From positions 1-15,096 of the forward strand of contig CAZXEN010000036.1 of the NCBI GenBank assembly GCA_964639765.1: a stretch of 15,096 nucleotides of DNA, read 5' to 3'. This document shows, piece after piece, positions 1 to 8,105 of this stretch. Source of the DNA: Scybalousia_A sp964639765. GTDB taxonomy: Bacteria > Bacteroidota > Bacteroidia > Bacteroidales > P3. Under the pieces are notes generated by a model. That model made no database searches and had not been told where the DNA came from. It saw only the letters and a program-made list of their open reading frames with translations. The translations under genes and the position numbers were made by a program. Positions within the stretch are counted from its first letter, which is position 1; each line of letters begins with the position of its first letter.

Positions 1-422
1 ACTTCACGAAATATAATATCAAAATTATCTTCATTTATCAAGGTATCATATCTTACTTGATAGATAAGATTACTAAAATTGTGATTCCATACTTGTATGT
101 AATAAGCATTACTATCTATTTCATAATGATCTATGCCTAAACCCGTTGTCGTTCCTCCATTAAAAACAACACTTTTTATAGGTGTGGAACCAGAAATCCT
201 AAAAGGCTGTGCTATAGAATATATTGAAAAAACATCTGGAATATAATTTATGGAGCTAAATTCAAATGGGTGATAAGAAAATACATTAATATCCAAGCAA
301 GGCAGGTCAAAAAACTCTGGTTTTATAAGACTATTCGTATCTGTATACATTTGCTGCCCAATAGTTGCTTTCAAAGACAACACATTTAATATTAAAATAA
401 AGATAAATAATCTTGTTTTCAT
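1..422 (-). CDS. Secreted protein of unknown function, partial (runs off left edge)
   Basis: Reading the minus strand from an ATG at 422 gives 140 open codons to the window edge with no stop, so the C-terminus is missing. The product starts MKTRLFIFILILNVLSLKA, a clear Sec signal peptide, and continues as a mixed beta-type sequence containing ISGSTPIKSVVFNGGTTTG; I recognise no family. The start overlaps the stop of the upstream gene as ATGA (419-422), which suggests translational coupling. It would therefore share the promoter at 906-936. The protein is probably exported to the periplasm or beyond. I am confident that it is coding and have no functional call. Confidence 0.75.
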   Translation of the reverse strand, partial: MKTRLFIFILILNVLSLKATIGQQMYTDTNSLIKPEFFDLPCLDINVFSYHPFEFSSINYIPDVFSIYSIAQPFRISGSTPIKSVVFNGGTTTGLGIDHYEIDSNAYYIQVWNHNFSNLIYQVRYDTLINEDNFDIIFRE

Positions 423-877
423 AACTCTGAACTACATTTAATTTTGTATATTTCTTCAGAAATAGGATATCTTGTTAAACTATAATTACCTGTAGAAAAG
501 AATTCTGTAATATCTGCTTTTGCTACGTAACCCTCCGAATAATTTTTGTTCAATACAAAAGCACCACAAAAATATAAAGTATCATTCAATACTTTTATAT
601 CCAAAACAGAAATATTTTCCCTTATTTTTGCTTCTTGAATAGAAACTGGATTATTCTTTATAAGAAAAAATTTATGATAACCAACATTAACAGTATCTAT
701 TCCATACATATAAGATATAGATACACTATCATTAACCATAGCAATTTTGGAAGTACGAGGATGCACTTTTTCGTTTGCTACTTTTACCATAGAATGATAG
801 CCACTACTTATCTGTGCAAAGAGACCTTTTTGCACGAATACTGCTAAACATATAAAAAAGATATATTTTCTTTTCAT
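419..877 (-). CDS. Small secreted protein of unknown function
   Basis: This is a 152-residue protein with a signal peptide (MKRKYIFFICLAVFVQKGLFA, cleavage probably before Q22). The rest is rich in beta-prone stretches such as NDSVSISYMYGIDTVNVGY and VLDIKVLNDTLYFCGAFV. The VLNDTLYFCG pattern recalls the opening of larger propeller-like exported proteins in Bacteroidales; this comes from memory and is weak. If it is right, this ORF may be a shortened member, since it stops soon after that motif. It ends in a TGA that overlaps the ATG of the next signal-peptide protein. A well-formed promoter lies 29 bp upstream. Nothing shows the function. Confidence 0.75.
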   Translation of the reverse strand: MKRKYIFFICLAVFVQKGLFAQISSGYHSMVKVANEKVHPRTSKIAMVNDSVSISYMYGIDTVNVGYHKFFLIKNNPVSIQEAKIRENISVLDIKVLNDTLYFCGAFVLNKNYSEGYVAKADITEFFSTGNYSLTRYPISEEIYKIKCSSEL

Positions 878-905
878 AACTATACTTGTTTATTTAGTAA
901 TGCCA

Positions 906-936
906 CAAATTTATAAAATTATTTTTAAATAACAAA
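906..936 (-). promoter_or_regulatory. Bacteroidota-type promoter for the two small secreted proteins
   Basis: On the minus strand TTTG (933-936) is followed after exactly 19 bases by TAAATTTG (906-913). This matches the Bacteroidota consensus TTTG-N19-TAnnTTTG completely. Transcription would start near 900, leaving a leader of about 20 bases before the ATG at 877. Confidence 0.75.
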
Positions 937-960
937 ATAATAGGAAAGAAAATAACATAA

Positions 961-995
961 AAATAGATAATAGTTATCACAACTATTATCTATTT
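961..995 (-). terminator. Perfect 15-bp hairpin terminator behind the T9SS protein gene
   Basis: The arms 961-975 and 981-995 are exact reverse complements of 15 bp around a 5-base loop. The hairpin begins 28 bp after the stop codon at 1024. On the minus strand it is followed by TTATGTTATTTTC, a moderately T-rich tail. The stem is almost all A/T, which is usual for this genome, but its length and perfection make it a convincing terminator. Confidence 0.8.
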
Positions 996-1023
996 CCAGT
1001 TATACATGTTTAATTTAAATATC

Positions 1024-4000
1024 TTATTTTTCTCTAAGAACTTCCACGCTCCCTTTGAACTCAACATTACGTATAGGTCCTCTACCAATAAAGCGGTAGA
1101 AATAAGTTCCTGTTGGAGAATTGGTTTTATCAGGATCCCAGAAATCTTCTGGATTCCTAAGGTCTTGAATAAAGTATATTCGTTTTCCGTATCGGTTATA
1201 GATTGCAAGTTCATTGTCAGGAAAAGCTTGTCCTTCTATAAGATTGTGAATAGCAAATACATCGTTTATTCCGTCTCCATTTGGTGTTACAACGGTTGGG
1301 AACATAATGTTGTCATTTACTATTGTTATAACTTTGCTTATAGTGTCGTGACATTCGTATATTCTGCCTGATGGAGATTCGTTGTATGTATAAGCATCCA
1401 ACAGTATATTGTATTCACCTGCAACACTTTGTCCTGTTTGAGGATGCCATGTATAAGTTGGGTCAAATCCAAATACATTTTCCACAGAAGTTACGTCGTT
1501 TTTGTTTGTCTGATATTGCCAATGGTAGCGGTTTGAGGAAATATCAGGAGTTGTAAGATTAACCATATGAACTGATGGATTGGAAGCGTATGGCAAAGCA
1601 GGATCCCAACCAAAATCTGCAACAGGTTTTTTGAATACATTGATGATATTGTTATATCTTATTGTGTCCTTACAACCTTTCCCTGTTTCCACTGCAAGCA
1701 TTAAATCATAAGAACCACTCATAAATTCAAAACTTGGATTAGGGTCTGTGGAAATTTGGTCTCCTACTACCCAATAGTGATTAATTGCGTTTTCAGAAGT
1801 ACTTCTCAGATTTACCTGAAGAGGTTCACAACCTTCCATATAATCCAAATCAGAAGAGAATGAAGCCAAACCAGCTGAATCTATAAGTATATTTATTGTA
1901 TCCAAGCCATAGCAGTACAGGGTACCATTGTAGTTGGTTACCTGAACAATATACTCTTGATTTCCTGTTACATTTTCTGGTAAATCTACTAATATAGTTT
2001 TTGTATTTTCTCCTGTTGGTTCCCAATCGTATGCGTATGCTCCTTCATTACCTGCATCTAACTCCATGGTACCACCTTCACAATAGGAAGTATCACTACC
2101 CAAATCAACTACAGGAGTGCGGACGACATTTAGATGAGTTACTGTATCCCAAGGACAACCAAAAGCATCAACAATACTAATGTTATAAGTAACATGTCCT
2201 TCTGCATCGATAGGTGGAGCTATTAAACCGATGTTATATCCTAAAGATGAAATATAAGGACCTTCCCAAATAACAGTATCCAAAGGAACTTGATACTGCC
2301 AATCTGTTGCTGATGTTTTTCCAAGGTCCATCCACCAAGAACAAACCCAGCCGTTATCTATTCCATAGTCATCACAAACCCTAAGTCTCCATTCACCATT
2401 AAGTTCGCATCCTATCAATGCTTCAAAACCATTTAAATCTACAACATCACAAGCATCATTGTAATGAGTATCTCCTGTTATACCTTGTGTCGGTGTTTGA
2501 AAATAATATGCAGAATCAACAATATGGGTAGAATCTATTGTACTTCCATATGCTATCTGATTATAATTATATAACTGACCTGTTAATAGGTGATTTGCAT
2601 TTGAGCCTATAACTCCTTGCCCATTTGTAGTATATTGATTGGAGAAACAATATGTCCAGCAAGTTCCTATAGGATTTACATTTGAATCAAGTTTAGGCTC
2701 ATTATCATAAGGACTACTATCCAAAGGTTCTCCCATAAACCAACCGTTTCTATGTGTATTATATTTCAATGTAACCATTTGCCCATTTGGACATACAAGC
2801 CAAAAACCTAAATCGCCTATGAAAGAGTGTTCCATACTAACACATATATCAAGGACCTCATCCTTATCATCAATGGTTGCTCCAGGTGAAAAAGTAGTAA
2901 ATGTTACAGGAGCATCAAAACAACCTCCATTACTACCACCTCCGTCTGGTATAAATGTTCTTGTGTAATATTCTTCTCTTGCTGCCTGAGAAAAAGTAAT
3001 AGTATCCAGAATAATGCTACTGTTAGCAGAATATCCAGAAAAAATTGTTTGCTTATCTCCTGAACACATATCCGGAATACTTGCAACTGTCTTAATAGGA
3101 TTTTTTGCCACACGCACACGAGCAGAAATAGCATTCCTACTTGAACAAGAATGACCATCAGTCGTATCTACAATTCTAAGATTTAAATTATAACCTTGCA
3201 AGAAAGGATAGTGATGTGATACTGTTGGATTACCATGTACTGTATCATATTCTTCATCACCAAAAGACCAATAATAAACACAATTTTCTGGGAATTGTTG
3301 ATAACCCACGACAGAGTCTATAGTATATGGGGTACTATCAGGGAGATAATGTACAACAGGAATAGAATATTCACTATAAGGAAATTCTGGCTTAGCATTT
3401 ATTATCAAAAGAGAATCCCCTAAACACATATTCAAGGCATAAAAATCAATAATGTTATACACCAAAGTATCTGTACCTATAATCGTGTCGTAGATAAGAT
3501 TACCTGCTGCATCGTGTTTTTTTGCCCTTACAAGTGATGAATCATATTCTATATTCAAAGGAAAAGTATGCATTTCTCCTAAAGAATCTATTCTTGAGAA
3601 AACAGTATCAAGTGCAGCTACAACATCCTGACACATATCTTCACAAGTTATTTTTGCTTTCCATCCTGCTGCATTACCTGCATCATCTGCTTTAAATCTA
3701 AAAGTCAGACAGCCTGAAACATTTGTCGGTGGAGCTGTGATTACAGCTCCAAGCAAGAAATCTCCAGTAAAACCAATATCACCATCATTAAGTACTACTG
3801 TTTCATTTGTAGAATTACCTTGATATATTATCAAAGTATCGCTTTCGTCTAAATCAAAAGCCTCAAATTCCACACTGATTCTTTGCAAAGCACCGGTAGG
3901 ACAAAAAGTTATAACTCTATCCTGATCATTTGCATATTTTCCTGTTGTACCTCCATTATCCACAAAAATGAAGTTGCATCCTGTTCTTGTTGTACCGTCT

Positions 4001-4095
4001 GTTGAGGCATCAAGCTTGACTGTTGTCTGTGCAAAAACGTTACCAAACAACACAAACAACATAACTGACAACACTTTAAAACAATTAATTCTCAT
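1024..4095 (-). CDS. Large secreted multidomain protein with T9SS type-B (gliding-motility) C-terminal domain
   Basis: This 1023-residue protein is exported by Sec (signal peptide 1-22, ending NVFA) and should then be carried across the outer membrane by the type IX secretion system. A CUB-like region spans about 34-151, with GGTTGKYANDQDRVITFCP near its start. A PKD-like region (about 270-330) contains CVYYWSFGDEEYD. Residues about 396-592 look like a proprotein-convertase P domain, ending in GEWRLRVCDDYGIDNGW. A further PKD-like repeat (about 745-820) follows. The last 93 residues are the CHU_C/gliding-motility C-terminal domain: FPTVVTPNGDGINDVF, then YNRYGK and SPTGTYFYRF. No catalytic protease domain is visible, so adhesion or surface structure is more likely than proteolysis. 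It has its own promoter upstream and a strong terminator downstream. Confidence 0.9.
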   Translation of the reverse strand: MRINCFKVLSVMLFVLFGNVFAQTTVKLDASTDGTTRTGCNFIFVDNGGTTGKYANDQDRVITFCPTGALQRISVEFEAFDLDESDTLIIYQGNSTNETVVLNDGDIGFTGDFLLGAVITAPPTNVSGCLTFRFKADDAGNAAGWKAKITCEDMCQDVVAALDTVFSRIDSLGEMHTFPLNIEYDSSLVRAKKHDAAGNLIYDTIIGTDTLVYNIIDFYALNMCLGDSLLIINAKPEFPYSEYSIPVVHYLPDSTPYTIDSVVGYQQFPENCVYYWSFGDEEYDTVHGNPTVSHHYPFLQGYNLNLRIVDTTDGHSCSSRNAISARVRVAKNPIKTVASIPDMCSGDKQTIFSGYSANSSIILDTITFSQAAREEYYTRTFIPDGGGSNGGCFDAPVTFTTFSPGATIDDKDEVLDICVSMEHSFIGDLGFWLVCPNGQMVTLKYNTHRNGWFMGEPLDSSPYDNEPKLDSNVNPIGTCWTYCFSNQYTTNGQGVIGSNANHLLTGQLYNYNQIAYGSTIDSTHIVDSAYYFQTPTQGITGDTHYNDACDVVDLNGFEALIGCELNGEWRLRVCDDYGIDNGWVCSWWMDLGKTSATDWQYQVPLDTVIWEGPYISSLGYNIGLIAPPIDAEGHVTYNISIVDAFGCPWDTVTHLNVVRTPVVDLGSDTSYCEGGTMELDAGNEGAYAYDWEPTGENTKTILVDLPENVTGNQEYIVQVTNYNGTLYCYGLDTINILIDSAGLASFSSDLDYMEGCEPLQVNLRSTSENAINHYWVVGDQISTDPNPSFEFMSGSYDLMLAVETGKGCKDTIRYNNIINVFKKPVADFGWDPALPYASNPSVHMVNLTTPDISSNRYHWQYQTNKNDVTSVENVFGFDPTYTWHPQTGQSVAGEYNILLDAYTYNESPSGRIYECHDTISKVITIVNDNIMFPTVVTPNGDGINDVFAIHNLIEGQAFPDNELAIYNRYGKRIYFIQDLRNPEDFWDPDKTNSPTGTYFYRFIGRGPIRNVEFKGSVEVLREK

Positions 4096-4145
4096 TTCTT
4101 TTTACGTTTATTATTAATTCTAAAACTACATTTCAAGGCATTTTC

Positions 4146-4189
4146 CCTTAAAATTTTCTGCCTTATATATATATAAACAACTTTTAAGG
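4146..4189 (-). other. Inverted repeat in the 5' leader of the T9SS protein mRNA
   Basis: CCTTAAAA (4146-4153) and TTTTAAGG (4182-4189) are an 8-bp inverted repeat separated by 28 bases containing a TATATATATATA stretch. The second arm starts almost exactly where transcription should begin (near 4186), so the mRNA could carry a 5'-terminal stem-loop. It is weak and AU-rich; chance is possible. Confidence 0.35.
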
Positions 4190-4191
4190 TG

Positions 4192-4199
4192 CAAAGGTA
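4192..4199 (-). promoter_or_regulatory. Promoter -7 box for the T9SS protein gene
   Basis: The minus strand reads TACCTTTG followed by CA, a fit to TAnnTTTG. No TTTG lies at the ideal -33 spacing; instead the upstream DNA is a series of A-runs on this strand. The predicted start near 4186 gives a leader of about 90 bases. Confidence 0.6.
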
Positions 4200-4213
4200 T
4201 ACAAAATAGTTGA

Positions 4214-4260
4214 TTTTTTTTTATTTTTTTTGCATTTTTTTTATTCTTATGCTTTTTTTT
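4214..4260. other. Series of phased T-tracts between divergent promoters
   Basis: Four plus-strand T runs of 8-9 bases lie at 4214-4222, 4224-4231, 4235-4242 and 4253-4260. The first three start 10 and 11 bases apart, close to one helical turn, which is the arrangement that gives intrinsically curved DNA. They sit 15-60 bp upstream of the minus-strand -7 box, where they could act like an UP element. The whole 300-bp gap 4096-4395 holds no credible gene. Confidence 0.5.
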
Positions 4261-4349
4261 AGGCAGATTTCAGCAAAAACTTCACCCTGCAAGAACAACA
4301 TCTTTCATAAAAAGTATTACGTTTTTGTTATCAGAATTGGATTTTTTTT

Positions 4350-4357
4350 TATTTTTG
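4350..4357 (+). promoter_or_regulatory. Promoter -7 box for the murA operon
   Basis: TATTTTTG followed by CAC matches TAnnTTTG. A TTTG at 4324-4327 lies 22 bases upstream, slightly longer than the usual 19. The start would be near 4363, giving a leader of about 33 bases before the murA ATG at 4396. Confidence 0.5.
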
Positions 4358-4395
4358 CACATCATTAGGCTCAAAAGCTTAAAAAATTAAATGCT

Positions 4396-5703
4396 ATGTC
4401 ATCATTCAGAATCACAGGAGGAAAACATCTAAATGGAGAAATACATATACAAGGAGCAAAAAACGAAGCCCTGCAAGTGATATGTGCCACTATTTTGACC
4501 AAAGAGAAAGTAACCATTCACAATATTCCAGAAATAAGGGATGTAAACAATCTTATAAATCTTATGGAATATCTTGGATGCAAGGTTAAGCAGGAAGATA
4601 GCAACACATACTCTTTTCAGTGTGATGATATAGACGTTGAAAAGATGTATACCGAGAGATGCATAGAAAAAACACGTGCATTAAGAGGCAGTGTTATGCT
4701 TATCGGTCCTATGCTTGCGAGATTTCATAAAGCACATATTCCAACCCCGGGAGGAGATAAAATAGGACGAAGAAGACTTGACACCCACTTCAACAGTTTT
4801 GAAAAACTTGGAGCAAGAGTCTCATATAATTTTGAAACAATGTCCTACGAAGTACAAGGGCAACATCTCAAAGGCAGTTATATGCTTTTGGATGAAGCAT
4901 CCATTACAGGTACTGCAAACGCTGTAATGGCAAGTGTTTTTGCAGAAGGCAAGACCCAGATTTTCAATGCAGCATGTGAGCCTTATCTTTATCAGCTATG
5001 CAGCATGTTAAACAGAATGGGAGCAAAGATAAGCGGAGTTGGAAGCAACCTTCTGACCATTGAAGGAGTAAGCGAACTTAAAGGAACAGAACATACCCTT
5101 CTGCCTGACATGATAGAGGTAGGCAGTTTTATAGGTCTGGCTGCAATGACAAGGAGCAACCTGAGATTAAAAGATGTACATTGGCAACATCTTGGTATCA
5201 TTCCAGAAATATTCTCCCGTTTGGGTATAAAAATAGAGAAAGAAAACGATGATATGCTTATACCACCACAAGAAATATACGAAATAGAGAAGTTTATGGA
5301 CGGTTCCATAATGCATATTTCAGATGCACCTTGGCCTGGTTTTACTCCAGACTTGATTAGTATTGCTCTTGTGGTATCCACCATGGCTAAAGGCAGTGTA
5401 CTTATACATCAGAAGATGTTTGAAAGCCGTCTTTTCTTTGTTGATAAACTGATAGACATGGGTGCTAAGATAATACTATGCGACCCACACCGTGCTACCG
5501 TCATAGGCAACGAAAGAAAGTATGCTTTAAGAGGCATACGTATGTCTTCTCCTGATATACGTGCAGGTGTAGCTCTTCTTATAGCTGCTCTAAGTGCAGA
5601 AGGTACAAGCATTATAGATAATATAGAACAAATAGACCGAGGCTATCAGAACATAGATACCCGTCTTAACAACATAGGTGCAGAAATAGAACGAATAAAC
5701 TAA
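4396..5703 (+). CDS. murA: UDP-N-acetylglucosamine 1-carboxyvinyltransferase
   Basis: MurA transfers enolpyruvate from PEP to UDP-GlcNAc, the first committed step of peptidoglycan precursor synthesis in the cytoplasm. At 435 residues the length is normal for the family. The PEP-site lysine is in GAKNEA (K22), as in other MurA enzymes. The active-site loop reads PTPGGDKIGRRRLDTH, and the residue at the position of the usual catalytic cysteine is Asp121 (codon GAT at 4756-4758). The Cys-to-Asp form is known from other bacteria to remain active and to be insensitive to fosfomycin, which acts by alkylating that cysteine. The inference here is intrinsic fosfomycin insensitivity. The gene opens an operon with the arginase-fold gene 18 bp downstream. 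The start is supported by the promoter and by the fit of the N-terminus to the family. Confidence 0.95.
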   Translation: MSSFRITGGKHLNGEIHIQGAKNEALQVICATILTKEKVTIHNIPEIRDVNNLINLMEYLGCKVKQEDSNTYSFQCDDIDVEKMYTERCIEKTRALRGSVMLIGPMLARFHKAHIPTPGGDKIGRRRLDTHFNSFEKLGARVSYNFETMSYEVQGQHLKGSYMLLDEASITGTANAVMASVFAEGKTQIFNAACEPYLYQLCSMLNRMGAKISGVGSNLLTIEGVSELKGTEHTLLPDMIEVGSFIGLAAMTRSNLRLKDVHWQHLGIIPEIFSRLGIKIEKENDDMLIPPQEIYEIEKFMDGSIMHISDAPWPGFTPDLISIALVVSTMAKGSVLIHQKMFESRLFFVDKLIDMGAKIILCDPHRATVIGNERKYALRGIRMSSPDIRAGVALLIAALSAEGTSIIDNIEQIDRGYQNIDTRLNNIGAEIERIN

Positions 5704-5721
5704 CATCCACATAAAAAGAAT

Positions 5722-6903
5722 ATGGCAGAGATAGAAAAATATTTGAACCCAATAGATTTGTCAAACATAGAGTTTGACTTTGAAAAAGAACGTTTTGAAT
5801 CTTGGGGAGACAGAATAGAGATGTATATAGAAGGCAAGCCTTTACCCCAAATAAACCATGATGTAAATATGGCGATTGTAGGAGTGTGTGAAGATAGGCT
5901 TTCTGTAAAAAACAAAGGTTGTGCATTTGCTCCAAACAGAGTACGTTCTTTTTTCTATCAGCTTATGCCTCAAAGTGAAGACATAAAGATAATAGACATA
6001 GGAGATATAAAATTAGGAGCAACACCAACAGACACCTATGCTGCTGTTGCTGAAGTGGTAGGCAAACTGCTTGAGTATGGTATAATACCTGTTGTGCTTG
6101 GCGGAAGCAATGACATTGCCATAGGTTTGTATAAAGCTTATGTAAACCTTGCTCAGATAATAAACGTTTTAAACGTGGATTCACGATTGGACCTTATAAG
6201 TGAAGAATCCGAGGTAAGTGATGAGAATTTCATTCATAAGCTTCTCTGCAACGAGCCTAACTATCTTTTTGACTATACACATATAGCATATCAGTCCTAT
6301 TTTGTAGACAAGAAAGCATTGGAACTATTGGACAGCCTAAGGTTTGAATATAAACGCTTGGGAGAAGTTCAGCGAAAGATAGAAGATATAGAACCTATGA
6401 TAAGGGATGCTGATATGCTTATGCTTGATATTGACGCTATAAGGGCTTCTGATTCTCCTGCTTCATGTTCTCCTCACGGTTTGTATGGTGAAGAGTTCTG
6501 CAAGATAGTCAATTATGCAGGTATGAGTGACAAACTTACTTCCATCTGTTTTACAGGCTTGAATCCTATAAAAGACTCTCAAGACCGTTCAGCACAGATT
6601 ATAGCACATGCCATCTATTATCTTATAGACGGATACTTGTGGAGAAAACAGGATTTCCCTTATAAGGACAAAGAAAACTACCTTAAATTCAACGTGCAGA
6701 TGCAAGAAGATGGTGGAGAGGTAATATTCTACAAAAGCAAGAAAACCTCTCGCTGGTGGGTTGAAGTACCTTGCTCCCAAGAATCTCAGTACAAGTATTT
6801 ACGCCACTATATAGTACCTTGCCTTTACGAAGACTATCTTTCAGCTATGGAAGGTGAAGTGCCTGTACGCTGGCTTATAGCCTACAATAAAATGAATCTT
6901 TAG
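5722..6903 (+). CDS. Arginase-fold (ureohydrolase superfamily) protein with altered metal site
   Basis: This 393-residue protein has the order of motifs seen in arginase/agmatinase/formimidoylglutamase enzymes, but with changes. The first metal motif, normally GGDHS, is GGSND (127-131), so Asn130 replaces the histidine. The second, normally DAHxD, is DSRLD (153-157), so Arg155 replaces the second histidine while both aspartates stay. The third keeps both aspartates, LDIDA (D236, D238), followed by IRASDSP. HGLYGEEFCKIVNYAGMSDK is also characteristic. From memory, a Bacteroidota group often labelled formimidoylglutamase shares these GGSxD and DSRxD forms, so this is probably a subfamily trait rather than decay. 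The usual two-manganese hydrolase chemistry is doubtful. The gene follows murA by 18 bp. The extra C-terminal part (about 305-393) contains RWWVEVP and is not part of the core fold. Confidence 0.8.
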   Translation: MAEIEKYLNPIDLSNIEFDFEKERFESWGDRIEMYIEGKPLPQINHDVNMAIVGVCEDRLSVKNKGCAFAPNRVRSFFYQLMPQSEDIKIIDIGDIKLGATPTDTYAAVAEVVGKLLEYGIIPVVLGGSNDIAIGLYKAYVNLAQIINVLNVDSRLDLISEESEVSDENFIHKLLCNEPNYLFDYTHIAYQSYFVDKKALELLDSLRFEYKRLGEVQRKIEDIEPMIRDADMLMLDIDAIRASDSPASCSPHGLYGEEFCKIVNYAGMSDKLTSICFTGLNPIKDSQDRSAQIIAHAIYYLIDGYLWRKQDFPYKDKENYLKFNVQMQEDGGEVIFYKSKKTSRWWVEVPCSQESQYKYLRHYIVPCLYEDYLSAMEGEVPVRWLIAYNKMNL

Positions 6904-6941
6904 CACCCTGCTATAATACAAACAAGAACACAAAGAAAAAG

Positions 6942-8105
6942 ATGAACAGCATTTTGATTGTTGATGATGAAAGGCCTATAAGAAGAGCAATGAGGGATAT
7001 TCTTGAGTTTGAAGACTATGAAGTTGTTGAGGCTCAAGATGGGAGAGAGGGTTTGGATTTGTTGAAACAGAGAGTTTTTGATGTTATCTTCTGTGATATA
7101 AAAATGCCCAAGATGGACGGCATAGACTTTTTGTCCAAAGCCAAGGAAATGACTGATGCACCTGTTGTTATGATTTCTGGTCATGGTACTATTGCCACTG
7201 CTGTTGAATGTCTTAAGAACGGAGCTTCAGATTATATAGAAAAGCCATTGGACCTCAACAGAATACTTTCTTGTGTTAAAGAACAGATACAAAAGAACAA
7301 AGCCAACATAACCATTACCCAAAAAGCACCTGCAAAGAAAAAAGCACCTGCAATGGGTTCCACTGTTATAATAGGTGAATCGCCTAAGGTTAAGCAAATG
7401 CTTGCTCTTATAGAAAAGGTTGCTCCTACCGATGCAAAAGTGCTTATAACAGGAGACAATGGTTCTGGAAAAGAACTTGTGGCTAAAATGCTGCATGAGA
7501 AAAGTCTAAGAAACAAAAATCCTTTTGTAGAACTGAACTGTGCTGCCATACCAAATGAACTGATAGAAAGTGAACTGTTTGGACACGAAAAAGGTTCCTT
7601 CACATCTGCCATATCAAAACAGAAAGGAAAGTTTCAGCTTGCAGACTCAGGCACTTTGTTCTTGGATGAGATAGGAGATATGTCGCTAAACACACAAAGC
7701 AAGGTACTGCAAGCCATACAAGAAAAGAAAATACTGCCTGTGGGTAGTGAAAAAGAGATACAGGTGAATGTTCGTATTCTTTCTGCTACAAACAAAAACC
7801 TTAGACAAGAGATAGATGAAGGACGTTTCAGGGAAGACCTATACCACAGGATAAATGTAATAGAAATAAGAGTACCTTCGCTTAACGAAAGAAGGGAAGA
7901 TATTCCACTTTTGGCTGAACATTTTCTTAACCTTATTGCCAACGAAAGCAACACAGAAAAAAGCACTGTAGAAAAAGATGCTATGAAATTCCTTATGGAT
8001 TTTGACTACAAGGGTAATATAAGGCAACTGAGAAACATAATAGAAAGACTTACTATCCTTTCAGGCAAAACCATAACCCTTAACGATGTAAAAAACTATC
8101 TATAA
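6942..8105 (+). CDS. Sigma-54-type AAA+ response regulator lacking a DNA-binding domain
   Basis: Residues 1-115 are a receiver domain: acidic pair D8/D9, phospho-acceptor D52 in CDIKMPKMDG, switch S79 and K101. After a basic linker (AKKKAPA, about 131-137) comes an NtrC-type AAA+ domain: Walker A GDNGSGKE (171-178), FVELNCAAIP, ELFGHEKG, Walker B GTLFLDEIGD (237-246) and the arginine-finger region GRFREDLYHR (294-303). The sigma-54-contact loop, usually GAFTGA, is GSFTSA (218-223). The protein ends after NIRQLRNIIERL, at the helical lid, so no Fis-type helix-turn-helix is present. At 387 residues this is shorter than NtrC but close to lengths I remember for Bacteroidota relatives. No sensor kinase is in the window. 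The gene is last in the murA operon, 38 bp after the arginase-fold gene. Confidence 0.9.
   Translation: MNSILIVDDERPIRRAMRDILEFEDYEVVEAQDGREGLDLLKQRVFDVIFCDIKMPKMDGIDFLSKAKEMTDAPVVMISGHGTIATAVECLKNGASDYIEKPLDLNRILSCVKEQIQKNKANITITQKAPAKKKAPAMGSTVIIGESPKVKQMLALIEKVAPTDAKVLITGDNGSGKELVAKMLHEKSLRNKNPFVELNCAAIPNELIESELFGHEKGSFTSAISKQKGKFQLADSGTLFLDEIGDMSLNTQSKVLQAIQEKKILPVGSEKEIQVNVRILSATNKNLRQEIDEGRFREDLYHRINVIEIRVPSLNERREDIPLLAEHFLNLIANESNTEKSTVEKDAMKFLMDFDYKGNIRQLRNIIERLTILSGKTITLNDVKNYL

Noticed and set aside
4992..5384. Minus-strand open frame of 130 codons inside murA.
   Set aside because: It lies wholly antisense to a clearly conserved enzyme, and its translation shows no recognisable family.
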